64,000 bases of DNA. Origin: Galaxea fascicularis (taxonomy: Eukaryota; Cnidaria; Anthozoa; Scleractinia; Euphylliidae). A program made the position numbers and the translations under genes. Below the pieces are notes generated by a model. It did not search any database and had not been told where the DNA came from. It worked only from the letters and a program-made list of their open reading frames with translations. The stretch lies in assembly GCA_948470475.1 (NCBI GenBank), contig OX419346.1, forward strand, positions 20,974,417-21,038,416. The letters are read 5' to 3'. Positions within the stretch are counted from its first letter, which is position 1, and the number at the start of each line of letters is the position of its first letter. Shown here one piece after another: positions 13,406 to 25,700 of the stretch.

Positions 13406-15115
13406 ATGTCGAAGTTCAGTACAACCGTAATGGGTTGCAGTGGCAACATTGTGGTTGGAGATAATGCTGTTCTTACAATTGGAGCTTCACCTGAAGAAGG
13501 TAAGAGATCCTTTATATCGCCAAAAATTGATTTTGACAGGTATATTTCACTTCCGGATTTATCGAAGTAAACAGTCGTAAGACTTATTAGTAAATTCAAG
13601 TCTTCGACTTCCTTGATATTCTGCAATCCTGAGACCCACTTGGTCTCGCAAAACAAGAAAATGGGACTCCGAATGGCTTCGTGGAAACACCAAGACTGCG
13701 TTGTATATCCGTAACGCTCAAACCCAACCCTTTCAAGACGCGATGGATCCTGTCTTAATTGCTTCTCGAGTTTCACAGCTATCTCGAGTAGAGAATTTGC
13801 AGTTTATTAAAAGGCAAGGACGGCTAAATGATCTTATTTTTTTCTTGTGCTTTCTTCCTTTCGACTAGGTAGATAGTTCGTAACCAGTGTTTAAGTTTTC
13901 TATAGTCTTTTTTTGCGAATAAATGAAAAAAAAAAAAAGGAATGTGATGAACTTTCAATGCAGCCAAAAACGGGGTAGAAATTATTCAGTGCTATTCTAA
14001 AAATAGCTCGCGAGAGAAGGGGATTTTTTATGTTCATCCACTCTGAGAACCCTGATATGACAGAGTATTCACAGTTTGTTCTCTATTAGTTATGGATTGG
14101 GTAGTTCTAACTGACTGATAAAAGTGCATTATTTCTCATCAATACGTTTTCCCCATCGGGGTGGGGGGGGGGAGGGGTTGGAGTAGCATGGAAACAAACA
14201 GTGGTGTCAACAAGGGAGTGGGGATGGGGAAGGATTGTAAGTGAGAGTTTATTTGTCAGACCAGATAACAAAAATTATGTGGTTAAAACTGAACCTCCAA
14301 GAAGTCCAAAGGCCTGAGAAAAGTGCTTGATAAACATAATGGGCCAGTTAAACAAAGTTTACACAAGGTTTATCAAAAGCACAGTCCAACTACTTAACTT
14401 TTCAATCTGGGCAACTCAAACAGTTAGGCATTCTACATCACAATTGAAATCAAGCAGGCATATGTCACAGATTTCAAAAACATGGAAGAGGTCCATTACT
14501 TACCTTAAACCATGGTCAAAGTAAGACTTTTTTTAAATAATAGTTCCAATTTCTTTTTCCATTTTATTCATCTTAAGTAAAACAATGTTTTTCATATAAT
14601 TTTAGCAGCAGCAGCACAGCACAGTCGAGCTCCTCCAGAGGAGACACCAGCTACTGGAGCCAGTGGTAAGGGACATCCAGTCTAAGCTTACTTTCAGTTT
14701 CAAAGAGATTGATCAAGATATTGTTGGACTTCCTCACTTATCGTTGATGTTGCATGGAAATTATCGCAAAAATGTGGTCATGAATATCCTAACAATCTGC
14801 CAATTATTAGTTATGGAGTTTCCTTTTTTTCTCATCACGTATAAGCTTAGTAATGTGTTGATACTGTGCCTAAAAGAATAAGCCAATAACACAATATTAT
14901 TATGACTCAGTTGTGCTTTTTTAAGTTACTGCATAAGCATTAAGGACTTATCACCTCGGGGGGGAGGGGGGGACTCCCATATGGAACAGACGGGGATGGT
15001 CGTCGTCTCGCTTAGGGGTGTAAATTTTGGATTTTGGTCTCACTCGGGGTGGTCCGGGCAAAGCGCCAATATTTTAAGCCGCCAAGGTCTTGTGTAGGGT
15101 TCCGCGAAGAAACAA

Positions 15116-15150
<35 letters not shown>

Positions 15151-16484
15151 CTTTTAACTTGTGTTGTTTACCACATTACCTCTGTGATTATAAATCAAAG
15201 ATTTCTACAAATAGTAGAGAACATTATAATCTGATTAATCAGTGACAATAAAGGAAGCATTATTACAAGATGTCTTTGTGCTTTGTCTTTTGTTTGTCTA
15301 TAACAGGAAACTCAGCAGGTTTAGCGCTTACAAAATGCTAAAAATATCCGTGAGCTGGTTTCCCGTATTTGTGTGTTTTTAAGCGGTCTCTTTTAGGGGT
15401 CAAAATTTGCTTAAGCCACACCCAGATTGGTCTCCTTTAGGGGTCACAGAAAGCTTGAGCCACGCCCAGATGGTCTCCTTTAGGGGTTAATTTCAAAATT
15501 TCCGACAAGCATCCCCGTCTGATCCATATAGGAGTCCCCCCCCCCCCTCCCCCAGGCTTATCACCAAGAGAGAATTATCATGAGTATCTGCAGTATCACA
15601 GACTGGTACTGGAGCTGTAAGAAGAAATTACCACCAGTTGACCATTTCCTTTATTCTTATGACCTATCTTTTTGGCAGTACTTCAATCTTGTAAGGAGAA
15701 AGTCATTCATGGATCAATGTTTTCACTTGCAGAACAAGTACATTGCCAGGAATCTGCTGGTGATGGTATGAAGTACACAGCAAGAACTGGCTATGTCCTT
15801 ATTATCAACAACAATTTCTTCCCTTCAAGATCAGATTTTGAGCGCACTGGCTCAAATGATGATGTTAACAACCTAAGAAATCTATTTGATGACTTTGGCT
15901 TTAGAACCATGGTGTATGACAACCTAACCAAAACTGATATGTTGAATATATTGAAAGACACTGCAGAGAAAGACTTCTCCAGATATGACTGTTTTGTGTG
16001 TGTTATCCTGAGCCATGGATCAAAAGAAGGAATTTATGGAACAGATGAGCAAGTCATCAAGCCTGATGCCATTACATCTTTCTTCCGTCGTGATGAATGC
16101 CCCTCCTTAGAAGGGAAACCCAAAATATTTCTGGTTCAAGCTTGTCGTGGCAATCGACGTGATCAGGTACCCATTGAAAGCGACAGTGATCCTATCATGT
16201 TTTCCAACCCAGGTCTGCCAGCAGATGCTGATTTTCTTATCTGTTATGCTTCCTCGCCTGGTCATCAAAGCTACCGGCAGCCTTTAGTTGGTTCATGGTT
16301 CATATCAGCAGTGTTTCAAGTGTTCAAGGAATATGCAGACAGGGAGCATGTCATGGACATGATGTTGAGAGTCAACAACCAAGTGGCAAACCTGATCAGT
16401 GTTGAAGGTCTCAAGCAAATGCCATGTCAGATCTGCATGCTCACAAAAAAAGTATTTTTTGAACCCAGGTTCAATACATCTTGA
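13406..16484 (+). CDS. Executioner-type caspase with N-terminal RHIM-like motif
   Basis: Three exons: 13406-13499, 14606-14665 and 15679-16484, together 960 nt and 319 residues. All junctions are phase 1. Residues 82-319 form a full caspase unit in one exon. Arg107 and Gly109 fit the P1 pocket (RTGSNDD), His164 is in the SHG motif and Cys207 in QACRG (205-209). The p10 part has Tyr250-Arg251 and Gly256-Ser257-Trp258, as in caspase-3. Asp220 in an IESD sequence is a likely interdomain processing site. The prodomain has no DED or CARD. Instead residues 11-25 read CSGNIVVGDNAVLTI, very close to the RIP homotypic interaction motif of mammalian RIPK3. Residues 32-51 are an Ala/Pro-rich linker. RHIMs form amyloid-like hetero-oligomers that signal cell death and innate immunity, so this caspase may be activated by amyloid templating. 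A 602-bp transposon lies in intron 2. Confidence 0.88.
14956..15557. mobile_element. Non-autonomous DNA transposon, hAT-like, with 8-bp target duplication
   Basis: TTATCACC occurs at 14948-14955 and again at 15558-15565, directly flanking the element, as an 8-bp target site duplication. The ends are long inverted repeats: a G-run followed by GGACTCCCATATGG on the left, and CCATATAGGAGTCC followed by a C-run on the right, continuing inward to a shared CAGACGGGGATG core. The inside contains repeats of a GGTCTCCTTTAGGGGT unit (15388-15487) and no transposase. An 8-bp duplication is typical of hAT elements. It sits in caspase intron 2. Confidence 0.82.
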
Positions 16485-16627
16485 GACTTGTAGGTAAGCA
16501 AGCTGGATATAGGCAGGATTTGTCTTTTTATATTGAGCTCAATAACGTGTAAATCTCTGGGCCTATCTCAGGGTACCCACCTACATTCAACCCTGCATAG
16601 CAGTCATTTCCTTTTGAGAGTGTATAA

Positions 16628-16870
16628 AGGCCCTGGCAAATGAGAACACATTGTTGTGGACACATTGTTGCTCATGATTGTTTCCACGCTGCGCAAACTG
16701 GGAAACATTTGTTGCAGATACAAAATGTTTCTGAACAAAATCAGAAACACTTTTTGTGTCCTGGACACAAATTTGCTTCCACAACAAATGTTGTGCGCGC
16801 AGGCAAACAGGGAAACATTTGTGTTGGCAACAATGTGCCAGCAACAATGTGTCCTCATTTGCCAGGGCCT
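16628..16870. mobile_element. MITE copy 1, Harbinger-like (TAA target duplication)
   Basis: The ends are inverted repeats AGGCCCTGGCAAATGAG and CTCATTTGCCAGGGCCT, flanked by TAA at 16625-16627 and 16871-16873. A 3-bp TWA duplication is typical of PIF/Harbinger elements. The interior is an imperfect foldback built from GTTTCC, AACATTTGTTG and TGTGTCC words. It lies downstream of the caspase stop codon and encodes nothing convincing. Confidence 0.8.
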
Positions 16871-17549
16871 TAAGGTGCATGAAGGCAAGAGTTCAACAAG
16901 GAACAAAACAAGCAACATACCTTCTGCACTCAAAGAGAAATGCCTGTCACACAGGCATCCCATCCAGGGGTTAATTGGAATGTCTAAAACAGCAGCTCAC
17001 ACAAGAACATTTTTGAAGAGCACATTGATTTTGTAATAATTATTTTAATAGTTTCTTAAAAGTAGGACTCAGTCCTCCAAATATCTGCAGAGTTTTACAT
17101 TAGTCATTTTGTTATTTGATTGGGGTTTTAGCGCCTGAATTGCTCCAAAAAAGAGCTCTAAAGTCCAAGAATATATGAGAATTCTCATTTTTTGAAAGGT
17201 TTGATTCCAGGAGTCAGTGATTGTATGGGTTAAGTGTTTGCCATTTAAATAATAAATCATCATTCTGTTTTTTGCTCACTCAAAATATTTGAGAGCCTGA
17301 AACAGCCCAGTGTTATACTAGTGATGCACTATATGCTTTCAAGAAGCATATCGTTGAAAAGCCCAGGATTTACTTTTAGTTTCTAAGTATACACATGGCT
17401 TAAGCCCAGGAAACATTACTGACAGTGGGGATATTTTGTGATGTTCCATGGTCAGGCTCAAAGAAATACTATCCAGTATACAATTAACAGCTTTTTTTAT
17501 CATTGATTCTGATTGGCTGTGTTTTCTATGGCACAGTAGAAAAATATTA

Positions 17550-18028
17550 AGGCCCTGGGGGCCGTTTCTCGAAGCTCCCGGTAATTACCGGGCCCGTTAA
17601 GCTGTTTTGTTTTCCATTCCAGATGGGAGTTTCAAAAGCTTTGAATATTATACAGTAAAGTTATTAGCTAAAGAAACAAAATGGACTTTATTAGAGTTCA
17701 GAACACACCCTACTTTTCTTGAGATTTTGATTTCAAATCAAAATCTGATTTCGGGCCCGGGTCTTTCGAGAAACTGGCCCCTGGCAAACAAGGACACATT
17801 GTTGCCGACACAAATGTTTCCCTGTTTGCCCGCACGTACAACATTTGTTGCAGACACAAAAAGTGTTTCTGATTTTGTTCAGAAACATTTTGTGTCCAAA
17901 ACAAACGTTTCTTAGTTTGTGCAGCATGGAAATGCAACATTCATTTTGTGTCCCACGCATTTTCACTCCAAAGAAACATCATGAGCAACAGTGTGTCTGC
18001 AACAATGTGCCCTCGTTTGCCAGGGCCT
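17550..18028. mobile_element. MITE copy 2, same family, interrupted by a second element
   Basis: It has the same terminal sequence as copy 1 (AGGCCCTG at the left, GCCAGGGCCT at the right) and a TTA duplication at 17547-17549 and 18029-18031. The left end is broken after about 8 bp by an unrelated inverted-repeat element. The host sequence resumes at about 17782 with TGGCAAACAAGG. The interior shares ACAAATGTTTCCCTGTTTGC and related words with copies 1 and 3. Confidence 0.8.
17558..17781. mobile_element. Second inverted-repeat element nested in MITE copy 2
   Basis: The left terminus GGGGCCGTTTCTCGAAG and the right terminus CTTTCGAGAAACTGGCCCC are inverted copies with one indel. Adjacent CCGGTAATTACCGGGCCCG and CGGGCCCGG extend the palindromic ends. 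It sits between the first 8 bp of the host MITE and the rest. The length is about 224 bp. G/C runs at the junction make the target duplication ambiguous (2 to 5 bp). Confidence 0.75.
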
Positions 18029-18031
18029 TTA

Positions 18032-19776
18032 TAGGAGGTACAGGGCCATCACCAAATTAATACAGACTAGCTTGTGTGACAGGTGCTTGATTGTCAACCA
18101 GTTTCAAAATAAAAAACAGCTTTTCTTTCTTAAAATCACTGCTGGTAAGAAATTGAGACATAACACAAACACCCTCCCTCTCCCCCCTTCAAACTTGTTT
18201 GTCCAAGTTTCCATCATGGTGATGCACTGCTGGCAATGAGAAAGGGGGAGGGGGTGGAAAGGGAGAGGGAAAGTATGAGATCATAGAGACATCAGTGATG
18301 CCAAAATGATGCACAGTGACTCAAGTATTTTTGTATGGCAAGCCAAACACGACAAAAGTGGGTTGAGTTTTAAAATCACTAGTTGAGAAATAGTAATTGA
18401 CATGTGAGATTAGGAATCACTGTACGAGAATTAGAAATCAATTGAAATGTGGTAATTGATGTGTGAGATTAAAAATCGCCATACGAGAATGGGAAGTCAT
18501 CATCTGAAAATAAATATCTACCACATGAGAAGGAAATTTCGCATTTCAGAAGCTGATTGCATTACTCGGGAAAAAAATCGTGCAGCTCGGTACTGGTTGT
18601 TGAAAGGGGTGCAGAGGGGGACATAGGGTGGCTTATGGTGATCAAAATATGGAGTGCTTCACCATTGCATCTGAATCCCTTCTTCCATAATACAAGCTCT
18701 TTCTAGCCTCTTGCCACATGGGTCGATCACACTCGTTAAAATAATATTGTTTCATAAAAGTTATGTGTAGATTATTGTAAGAGTAGATGGCTGTAAAAAT
18801 TTGGCTTAGAATAAAACTTGAAGACTGGTACTTACTTACTCTACACCTGTCTGCTGTGCAGTGAGCCAGCTTCACCTCCAAGAGGGTGCAAGCCGCATCA
18901 AAGAATAAAGCACTTGGGTAATTAAATACCGTCAGCAATGAAACTGGCACGACCAAAATTACAATCATGACAACGGCCACATGACAAAACAAATTTTATT
19001 AAGATACCACAAAAGACTAACAAAAGATATACAGAAAAGTAGGAACTAACTTTTGATATTTTTTTCTGTTATAAATGGGAGGGATAGCAAAGAGCTGTTT
19101 GTTTTGAGGAGGGCTCTAACCTGCATAAAATGTAATGCAAGCTTCAGTAAAAACTCAATTTTATTTCAAAACCTCTTAGAAACTGTATACAACACTAACC
19201 GTAACGATCAAGGCAACACTGTCTCTCCAATAATCCTTTCAAGCAGATTCCACCGGCACAGAACGTGCTTCTTACATGAGGCTACTGTTGTCAGTGGCGA
19301 CTTAATTTAGAAAAGTTATTTATATAACGAACGATCGCTAATTAAAAAGTAAAAAATTGTCAGAAAAAGGACTATGGAAATCGCCAAGCGTTTATTAATG
19401 GACATGTGGCTAGAGGGGGGAGGGGTGTCATTGAATTATGTTGCCACTAGAGGTAACGTTCAGGTAACGGAGGAAACAGTACGTGACTTAGATTCCTTTG
19501 TGCGCTTGTGGTGGATCAGGTTTAACAAAACCTGATCACAAGAGGTGAAGCGGTAGCAGAACGTACAGAATCCCCACTGGGATAGAGTTTTCGCCAACAC
19601 GAAAGTCGTCGTAACGGGATTGAGATGAGATGACCACACGTGGACGAAGAAATTAGGTTTGGTTTTTCTTCTGTTCCATTTACATCAACTTATACGTGAT
19701 CCACTGCAGGTTCTGGGAGAGCCGATTCGTTTGGACTCGAGATGGCTGTGAGATGCTATCGCTGTCCAGGTTTATG
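18032..19776. other. Convergent intergenic region between caspase and periphilin-like gene
   Basis: Non-coding DNA between two genes that point towards each other. A 59-bp-period tandem duplication (units 18393-18430 and 18452-18490, sharing TGTGAGATTA and TACGAGAAT) is visible. The reverse complement of TTTATT near 19161 could supply a poly(A) signal for the minus-strand gene. A minus-strand open frame around 18838-18966 starts with a hydrophobic stretch and ends at a GTAAGT, but no partner exon was found. Confidence 0.4.
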
Positions 19777-22700
19777 TCACGTAGCGGGGCGAATCTGTTT
19801 CTCCAGCTCTTGCACGCATTTCTGACCCATTTCCTGCAGACTGTGACGAACGGCATTCTGTAACACGCTCTCCAACCTTGGGTCCTTGCTGACAGTGAGA
19901 GGAAAAATAAGATAAATCAGCAACAAGTATTGCGATAGTGTTCGCGACTAGGCCAGTTCCATTTGGCGCTAAATTAACCCTGAATCAGCTTCCAGTGATG
20001 CTAGCGAAGTGAAAATGAACCTGGATACATTCAAACCTGTAGTGACTCACCTCACCAACATCTTGACCACACGGATGACTGTTTGACAATCTTGTTTGTA
20101 CACCTACAACGGTACCGAAAATAACTCAATTTTCTTTTCTTTTTTTCTTTATTATGGGGGGAGGGGGGGCAGGGGGTAATGGGAGAGAGGTATGCGGCAT
20201 CACCGCGGAACTACTATCGTTGTCGTAAGTCCTTGGTACATGGGTTTCGCCGCAGCATAATCGATGACGATCCTTCTTCCCCCAGCCCTACACCCACCCA
20301 CCCTCCCTCCCTTAAAATAATGTAGATCACCAGAGACGGAGGCAAACGTCTATTTTTTCAAGAAGAGAGGGGGCGAGTGGGAGCAGCATTGAGCAACTGT
20401 CCCAAGCCACTTTATGACGAAAAATAACCTTGATATTTCTTTGCTACTGAGAAGAAACTAAGATTTTCCAGAAGAAATGTAACAAATCGTAGTCACCTGT
20501 TCTATTTCCTCTTTCTTCTTTCGTAGCCGCTCCATCTTGGAAGCAATCCAGTCACTTTCCTTTACCATACAACTCGCTTCACAGCCCGCTGAGTCTCCGT
20601 TAACTTTCGTACTTTCTTTCTCAGTGGAAAACGTTGGGTTGTGTTGGTTTAACTTTACAAGATGTTCTGATAAAGGTGACATGTTGATAGATGCAGGGCT
20701 TATACCATCACTTTGGCAAAGCACAGGGCTATCACTATCATTAGTGCAGTTGCTCTGAGGAGAGTAAAATGTCAACCGTTCGCTATCCACATCGTCTGAT
20801 TTATTGTCTTTTAAACTGTCCTCGCTACCAGTGTTATGCTCATGGAGTGATAAGCTGTCACCTCCTGATGCAAATTTCAAATCACACCGAGTGTCTTTTG
20901 AAGACGTGGTCTTCCCCATACATTTCGATCCACGCGAAAAGGTTGCCTTGTAACCACGACTGGGTGAAGGATTGGTCATTGCTGATGGAGAGGCTAATGC
21001 GGTCATTTCGTTACCATTCAAATTCCCAGAATCATTGACAACAAGCACATCCTCCGTCATACTATTGTTACTTTGACTGCCTGGTAAGCCATTACTTCCG
21101 GGTACAAGGTCCAAATCTGCTGACGTGATTGTGCACGAGTGGGTGCTCTTCGTGTATTTCTGGCCAAGATGAACCGCCTTTTTTCCGCCTCGACCAGGCA
21201 CCTGATTGGTCGGTATAAGGAGCCTTAGAGGCTTCCGCGGTACCTTACAAGTGTGTGATGCTTCATTTGAAGTCCCTATATGGCGCCGCTTGTTAGCAAG
21301 GCCACAGGATGAATTGGACACTGCTTTCAACTTTTGAGGTAAATGTTCAGAAGCGCTGCATGAGGATTCTTTATCCAGTGTACCCACAGCTTTCCCTCCC
21401 TCTGGACCAGCGCTTTCTGCACAGGTCTCGCTCTCTAACAAAGGAGCTTGACTGCTGTCATTCTCAAAGGTGAAAGACAAAGGCCCTTTTTCCGTCTTTT
21501 CAGATGTCACTGGAACTCGAACTGGCCCAACTTTCTCGGCACTAAAACTGCATTTTACAGGAAGTTCGTTTATTTTGCTTTTGGTCCGATGAGTGGTGAC
21601 TCGTCGTGCCTTCTTTGATCTTGATTTCAGAGGATCCTGAGGATATTTCGTGGTGGTCTTTGAAACCGAACTTTGTAGAAAAACACCATTAAATGTATTA
21701 GACGTCTTTGAAGTGGAAGCAATGCAATTATACATTTTTCCATTTTTATTGTTATTCGTTTCCTTATCTACATTCTCTTCACCACTGGCTGAATGCAAGT
21801 TAAAAACGTGACTGGCCACGGTCAAGCTCGTAGGAGGAACTCTAACATTTCCACTTTCGTTTCTACCTAAATCTGAACGAGCGCGTACAGCCTCTTTGAC
21901 TCTGTGGTCCTCTGCCAAATTGCAGACGGGAGTCGCCTCGTTTTGTTTCAATGCAGGGTCATTAGAACAGTAACGCGTGGTCAGTAAAGGATCAACACCA
22001 CTGCTAATCTTCGAAAATGATCGCAGCTCCACTTCCGAAACACTCAACCGTTCACTATTTTGGGATTCGGTAGTGGGCCCCACAAACGCCGACTGATTAC
22101 CTGGTGCCTCATCATGAGATGGTAACTTGGGAACTGTCTTATCATGGAATATTTGGATTTTGCTTTGAGGATCACTCTCAATAGGGAATTGATTTGTCTT
22201 CGTAGCGGGTATGTACTCTACTTTAGGTTTTGGAGTCACCGAAGGGAATGATCTCCTTGGATATCTCATCGACGGTTTTTGAGCATCTTTGACAGAATCA
22301 TCTGCTTCAGAATTATCCAAGGAAGCTGCACTACTACAATCCTTACGGGAAACACCTTGAATGCATTCGCTGTCGTTTTCCTTGCCTTGTGCCAAATCCC
22401 CTACTGGCATATCAACACTGACAGTACTTTTCACTAAAGGCACGTGATAAGGCGATCCAGACGTAGATTTTGTCGAGGTAGAATCCCCTGACGTAGCGGT
22501 ACCTCTATTACTAGTCATAATCTGGTTTATGGGTGTTATCTTTGCGAGTCTTTCATTCTTGTCGACTTCACTGCACATAAAACAGTTCTCGCAACCATCA
22601 GTGCCGATCTCTTCCCTTCTCTCAGTACAACTCTCACGAGGTTCACATTCCTGCTCGCCATAACACAGTTCCTTTGCAGGATTATTGTGTTCCAAATCAC

Positions 22701-25700
22701 CTTCACTCACGTTGGTCGGATGACTTGGGGAATACGGGGATGAATCATCTTTAGGGGGAAGAGGCGAACAATGGTCATCACTTTTCCATGTAGGGCTGCT
22801 TGGTGAATAAGGTGTAGAGGCAACAATGTATTTAGCGCTGTCTTTATAATCAATTCTAACAGCCGAGTTGCACGAACGTTGGAGCTGATGTTCATCATCA
22901 GAGATTTCCATGTCCACATGTTCTAAATTTTTCCTTTGCTCCTCGTTCTTTGAGTTGTTGCTTATCTTACCTTCATTCTTATGCAATATGCCTTCATCGG
23001 TATCACTTACAACTGGGGCAGTGGATATAACTTTGACATCGTTATCTGTACATGTACGATTCACTTCTTCTTCCGTTTCGCAAACGCTACAAACTCCTTC
23101 CCTGTTAGAGACCTCTTTCTGCATGTCAACAGTACTCACAACGACAATGACCTCTTCTGTGTTGTTGGCACACAATTTAGCATCTTTCATTTTGCTTCCA
23201 TCAGGACTCAGCCTATAAAAGTGACTATACTCAATGCCGTGACAAGAGTCTCCTGGCGTGACCTCTTCAGTAGGTAGAACCTCCTTCTCTTGGTATGTTG
23301 CATCACTCAAAGCATCGTCCAACTCACAAGTTATCTGCGTCTCACTGTTACCCTCTACTTTACCATCTTTCTCATCGATCTCTTGAGCATTGTAATCGCA
23401 ACTATATTCCGTATAGACGACGTCAAAATTCTCCGTTTTAGACGTTACTTCCGCCAATTGCCTAATGACCTTCGTTTCGCTAACCTTCTGACAAGCTGTA
23501 AATTCACTCCATTCAAGCTCATTTGTCTCTTCGAAATCGTCTCCAATAAAAGTAGCGTTCTCATCAATTGTCGCAAAGTCTTGGTCCTTAAAAGAAAGAT
23601 CGGTGTATTCAAGTTCACGTTTATGAAAAGCCTCCTCTATCCCTGAATAAAGACAACTATCATTATTTTCTGCAGAAAGGTCTGTACTGTCGTGAAATTC
23701 CTCAGCATTGTTCATGTCTGGTACAGAGTTGTCAAGATCGTAAGACACACCCAGCTCAGTGGCTGTGTTCGCATGACCAGTAATCTCCTCTTCGAAGGCT
23801 TCTTCCTCGGTTTCCCAGTCACACTCTGCCTGGTCTACTAAAGGAACACTTTCATTTGAACACACCAACTGTCCATCTTCCTCCAAGCAGAGTTTGTGGT
23901 TATCTTCAGATCTAACTGCAAGGTCACTTAAACTTTCTACATCCATTCTTTCGACACATTTAGCGTCGTAAGATGTCCCCTCTTTAGAGCCAACTGCATC
24001 AAGACCTGGTCTCCTCACGGAGATATTATCCTCTGCTAAGGATGCAGCAAGATCATGCAAAAGGCGATCCGCTCTTCCAGTGCTGGATTTCACCGGTGCT
24101 TGAGGCCTCGGCTGTGGGTTAAAATGAATCACAAAAATTGTCAGAAAAATATTGTAATCGTCACGAATTTTGATTTTACACCAGGAACTTAACGGACGTT
24201 GGTCGGCCTTAAAACTTATGTAGACCCAAAATCTACTCAATGAATGTTATCAGTTTCACTGTTTCTAAAACTTCTATGAATCTTTATGGTTTTGAAGACT
24301 TACGGCTCCTAAAAGTTTTAATTCAAACCGGTGTACCTCCAGTGTACTTCTCTTTTGCTTCTGTGGAGACCGCTTGCTTTCATTCGTTGTTTTACTCCCT
24401 TTGTTTCGTGGACTTTCACTTTTTCTCCTTGCTGCATCAGAACGGCTCGAAGTACGATGGTCGGTTTGTCTTCCTGTTAAAACACCCATAATGTTATCAC
24501 TTTCTTTAGCACTACAGTGTACTAGAAAATTCAAAGCTAATAGGTGTAAAACATTTCGAACGCAGCCCCTTTGGACTCCTTTGAAAAACACTGAAAGTAA
24601 GCAAGACCGAGCGATGCGAGTGAGAATACCCTCTTCCTTTGATTCATCAAGAAATGGACAACTAGCAGTTTAATGTGTGAAGTCCAAGTTTAACCGTGCG
24701 AATGCAACAACTGGGAAGTCATTTCTAGCGACATTGTAGGTGGTTCTAACGCTTGAGTCTGTGGATCAAATCTTTGTTGAACATACTTAGTGTGTACCTG
24801 TGGAGTCGTTTGCCTTCCAACATCTTTATAGCCGAATTGGGGAACTTTTGCAAATTTTGAGCTCGACTGAGTTATTTTAGCTTGGATCTCAATACAAGCT
24901 AATCAAATTTGAGACTATGGTGCTAGGAACGGCTTTGGGCCAGACTTCTACTTACCTTTTTTAATTGCGTCAATGTTTTCTTTGATCTTTTCATCATTAT
25001 CGTGGTGACGCTTTCTGTTGCCCTTTTTAGTTGGAGAACTAGACTCTGATGAACTGTGGGAGCTGGAAGATTTATCCAGTTCCCCTGTGGAGCTTTGTTT
25101 TCCCCTTTCCGAGAAAGGGTGCGTTTTTGCTTCATCCCTGGTCTTGATCCTTGGAACTGACGACGACAGATGTTTCTTGTGATGGTGAAGTGTCAAAGAA
25201 CGGCGAAGATCAGAATCCTTCTTACTATTAGAGCGCTGCATTCCCTTCCCGTGATGTTCTTTATCGCTGTGTCTTCCACTTGGGGAAAAGCTCCGACCAG
25301 CAATTTGCTTTGCTGCTGTGCTCTGTTCAGTACTTGAATGACTTACCCTGTCCTTGTGTGGAGACGTATCGTAACGCTCATAATTACAGCCTCTTTCACT
25401 CGATAAACTTCTCTTGATTTTCAAAGCAGCAGTGTTTTTTTCTCTGACCAGTAAATTGCTACGGCGACCATAAGTAGAACCAGCAGAATTGTTGCCATGC
25501 GGTCTATCCAAAGACGATCTGTTATCAAGTGCTTCAGGAAGACGATTTCGAATCTCAACCAATAGTGTACCTGGACGGTTGGAAGTTTTAGACCGCAAAT
25601 TCACTGGTGAAGCGCTATGGCGACCTTGTTTCTTATCTTGAGAATTTCTTTGACTTACTTTCAACCACTCATCTGATCTGGGTCTTTCATCAGCTAAAAC

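Noticed and set aside
13390..13776. Minus-strand open frame of 128 codons over caspase exon 1
   Set aside because: It starts at GTG, not ATG, and has no splice or family support. The opposite strand carries the RHIM-like exon with a good donor and exact phase to the caspase exon.
16587..17036. Overlapping open frames on both strands
   Set aside because: They lie within the inverted repeats of the MITE and translate repeated words only.
18642..18992. Minus-strand frame with a hydrophobic start, resembling a signal-peptide exon ending at GTAAGT
   Set aside because: No second exon with matching phase was found on the minus strand to the left, and the area is likely the 3' UTR of the periphilin-like gene.
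22707..23646. Several frames of 70 to 118 codons opposite or overlapping the large exon
   Set aside because: They are shadow frames of the 3.6-kb periphilin-like exon; the composition is the complement of its acidic Ser-rich code.
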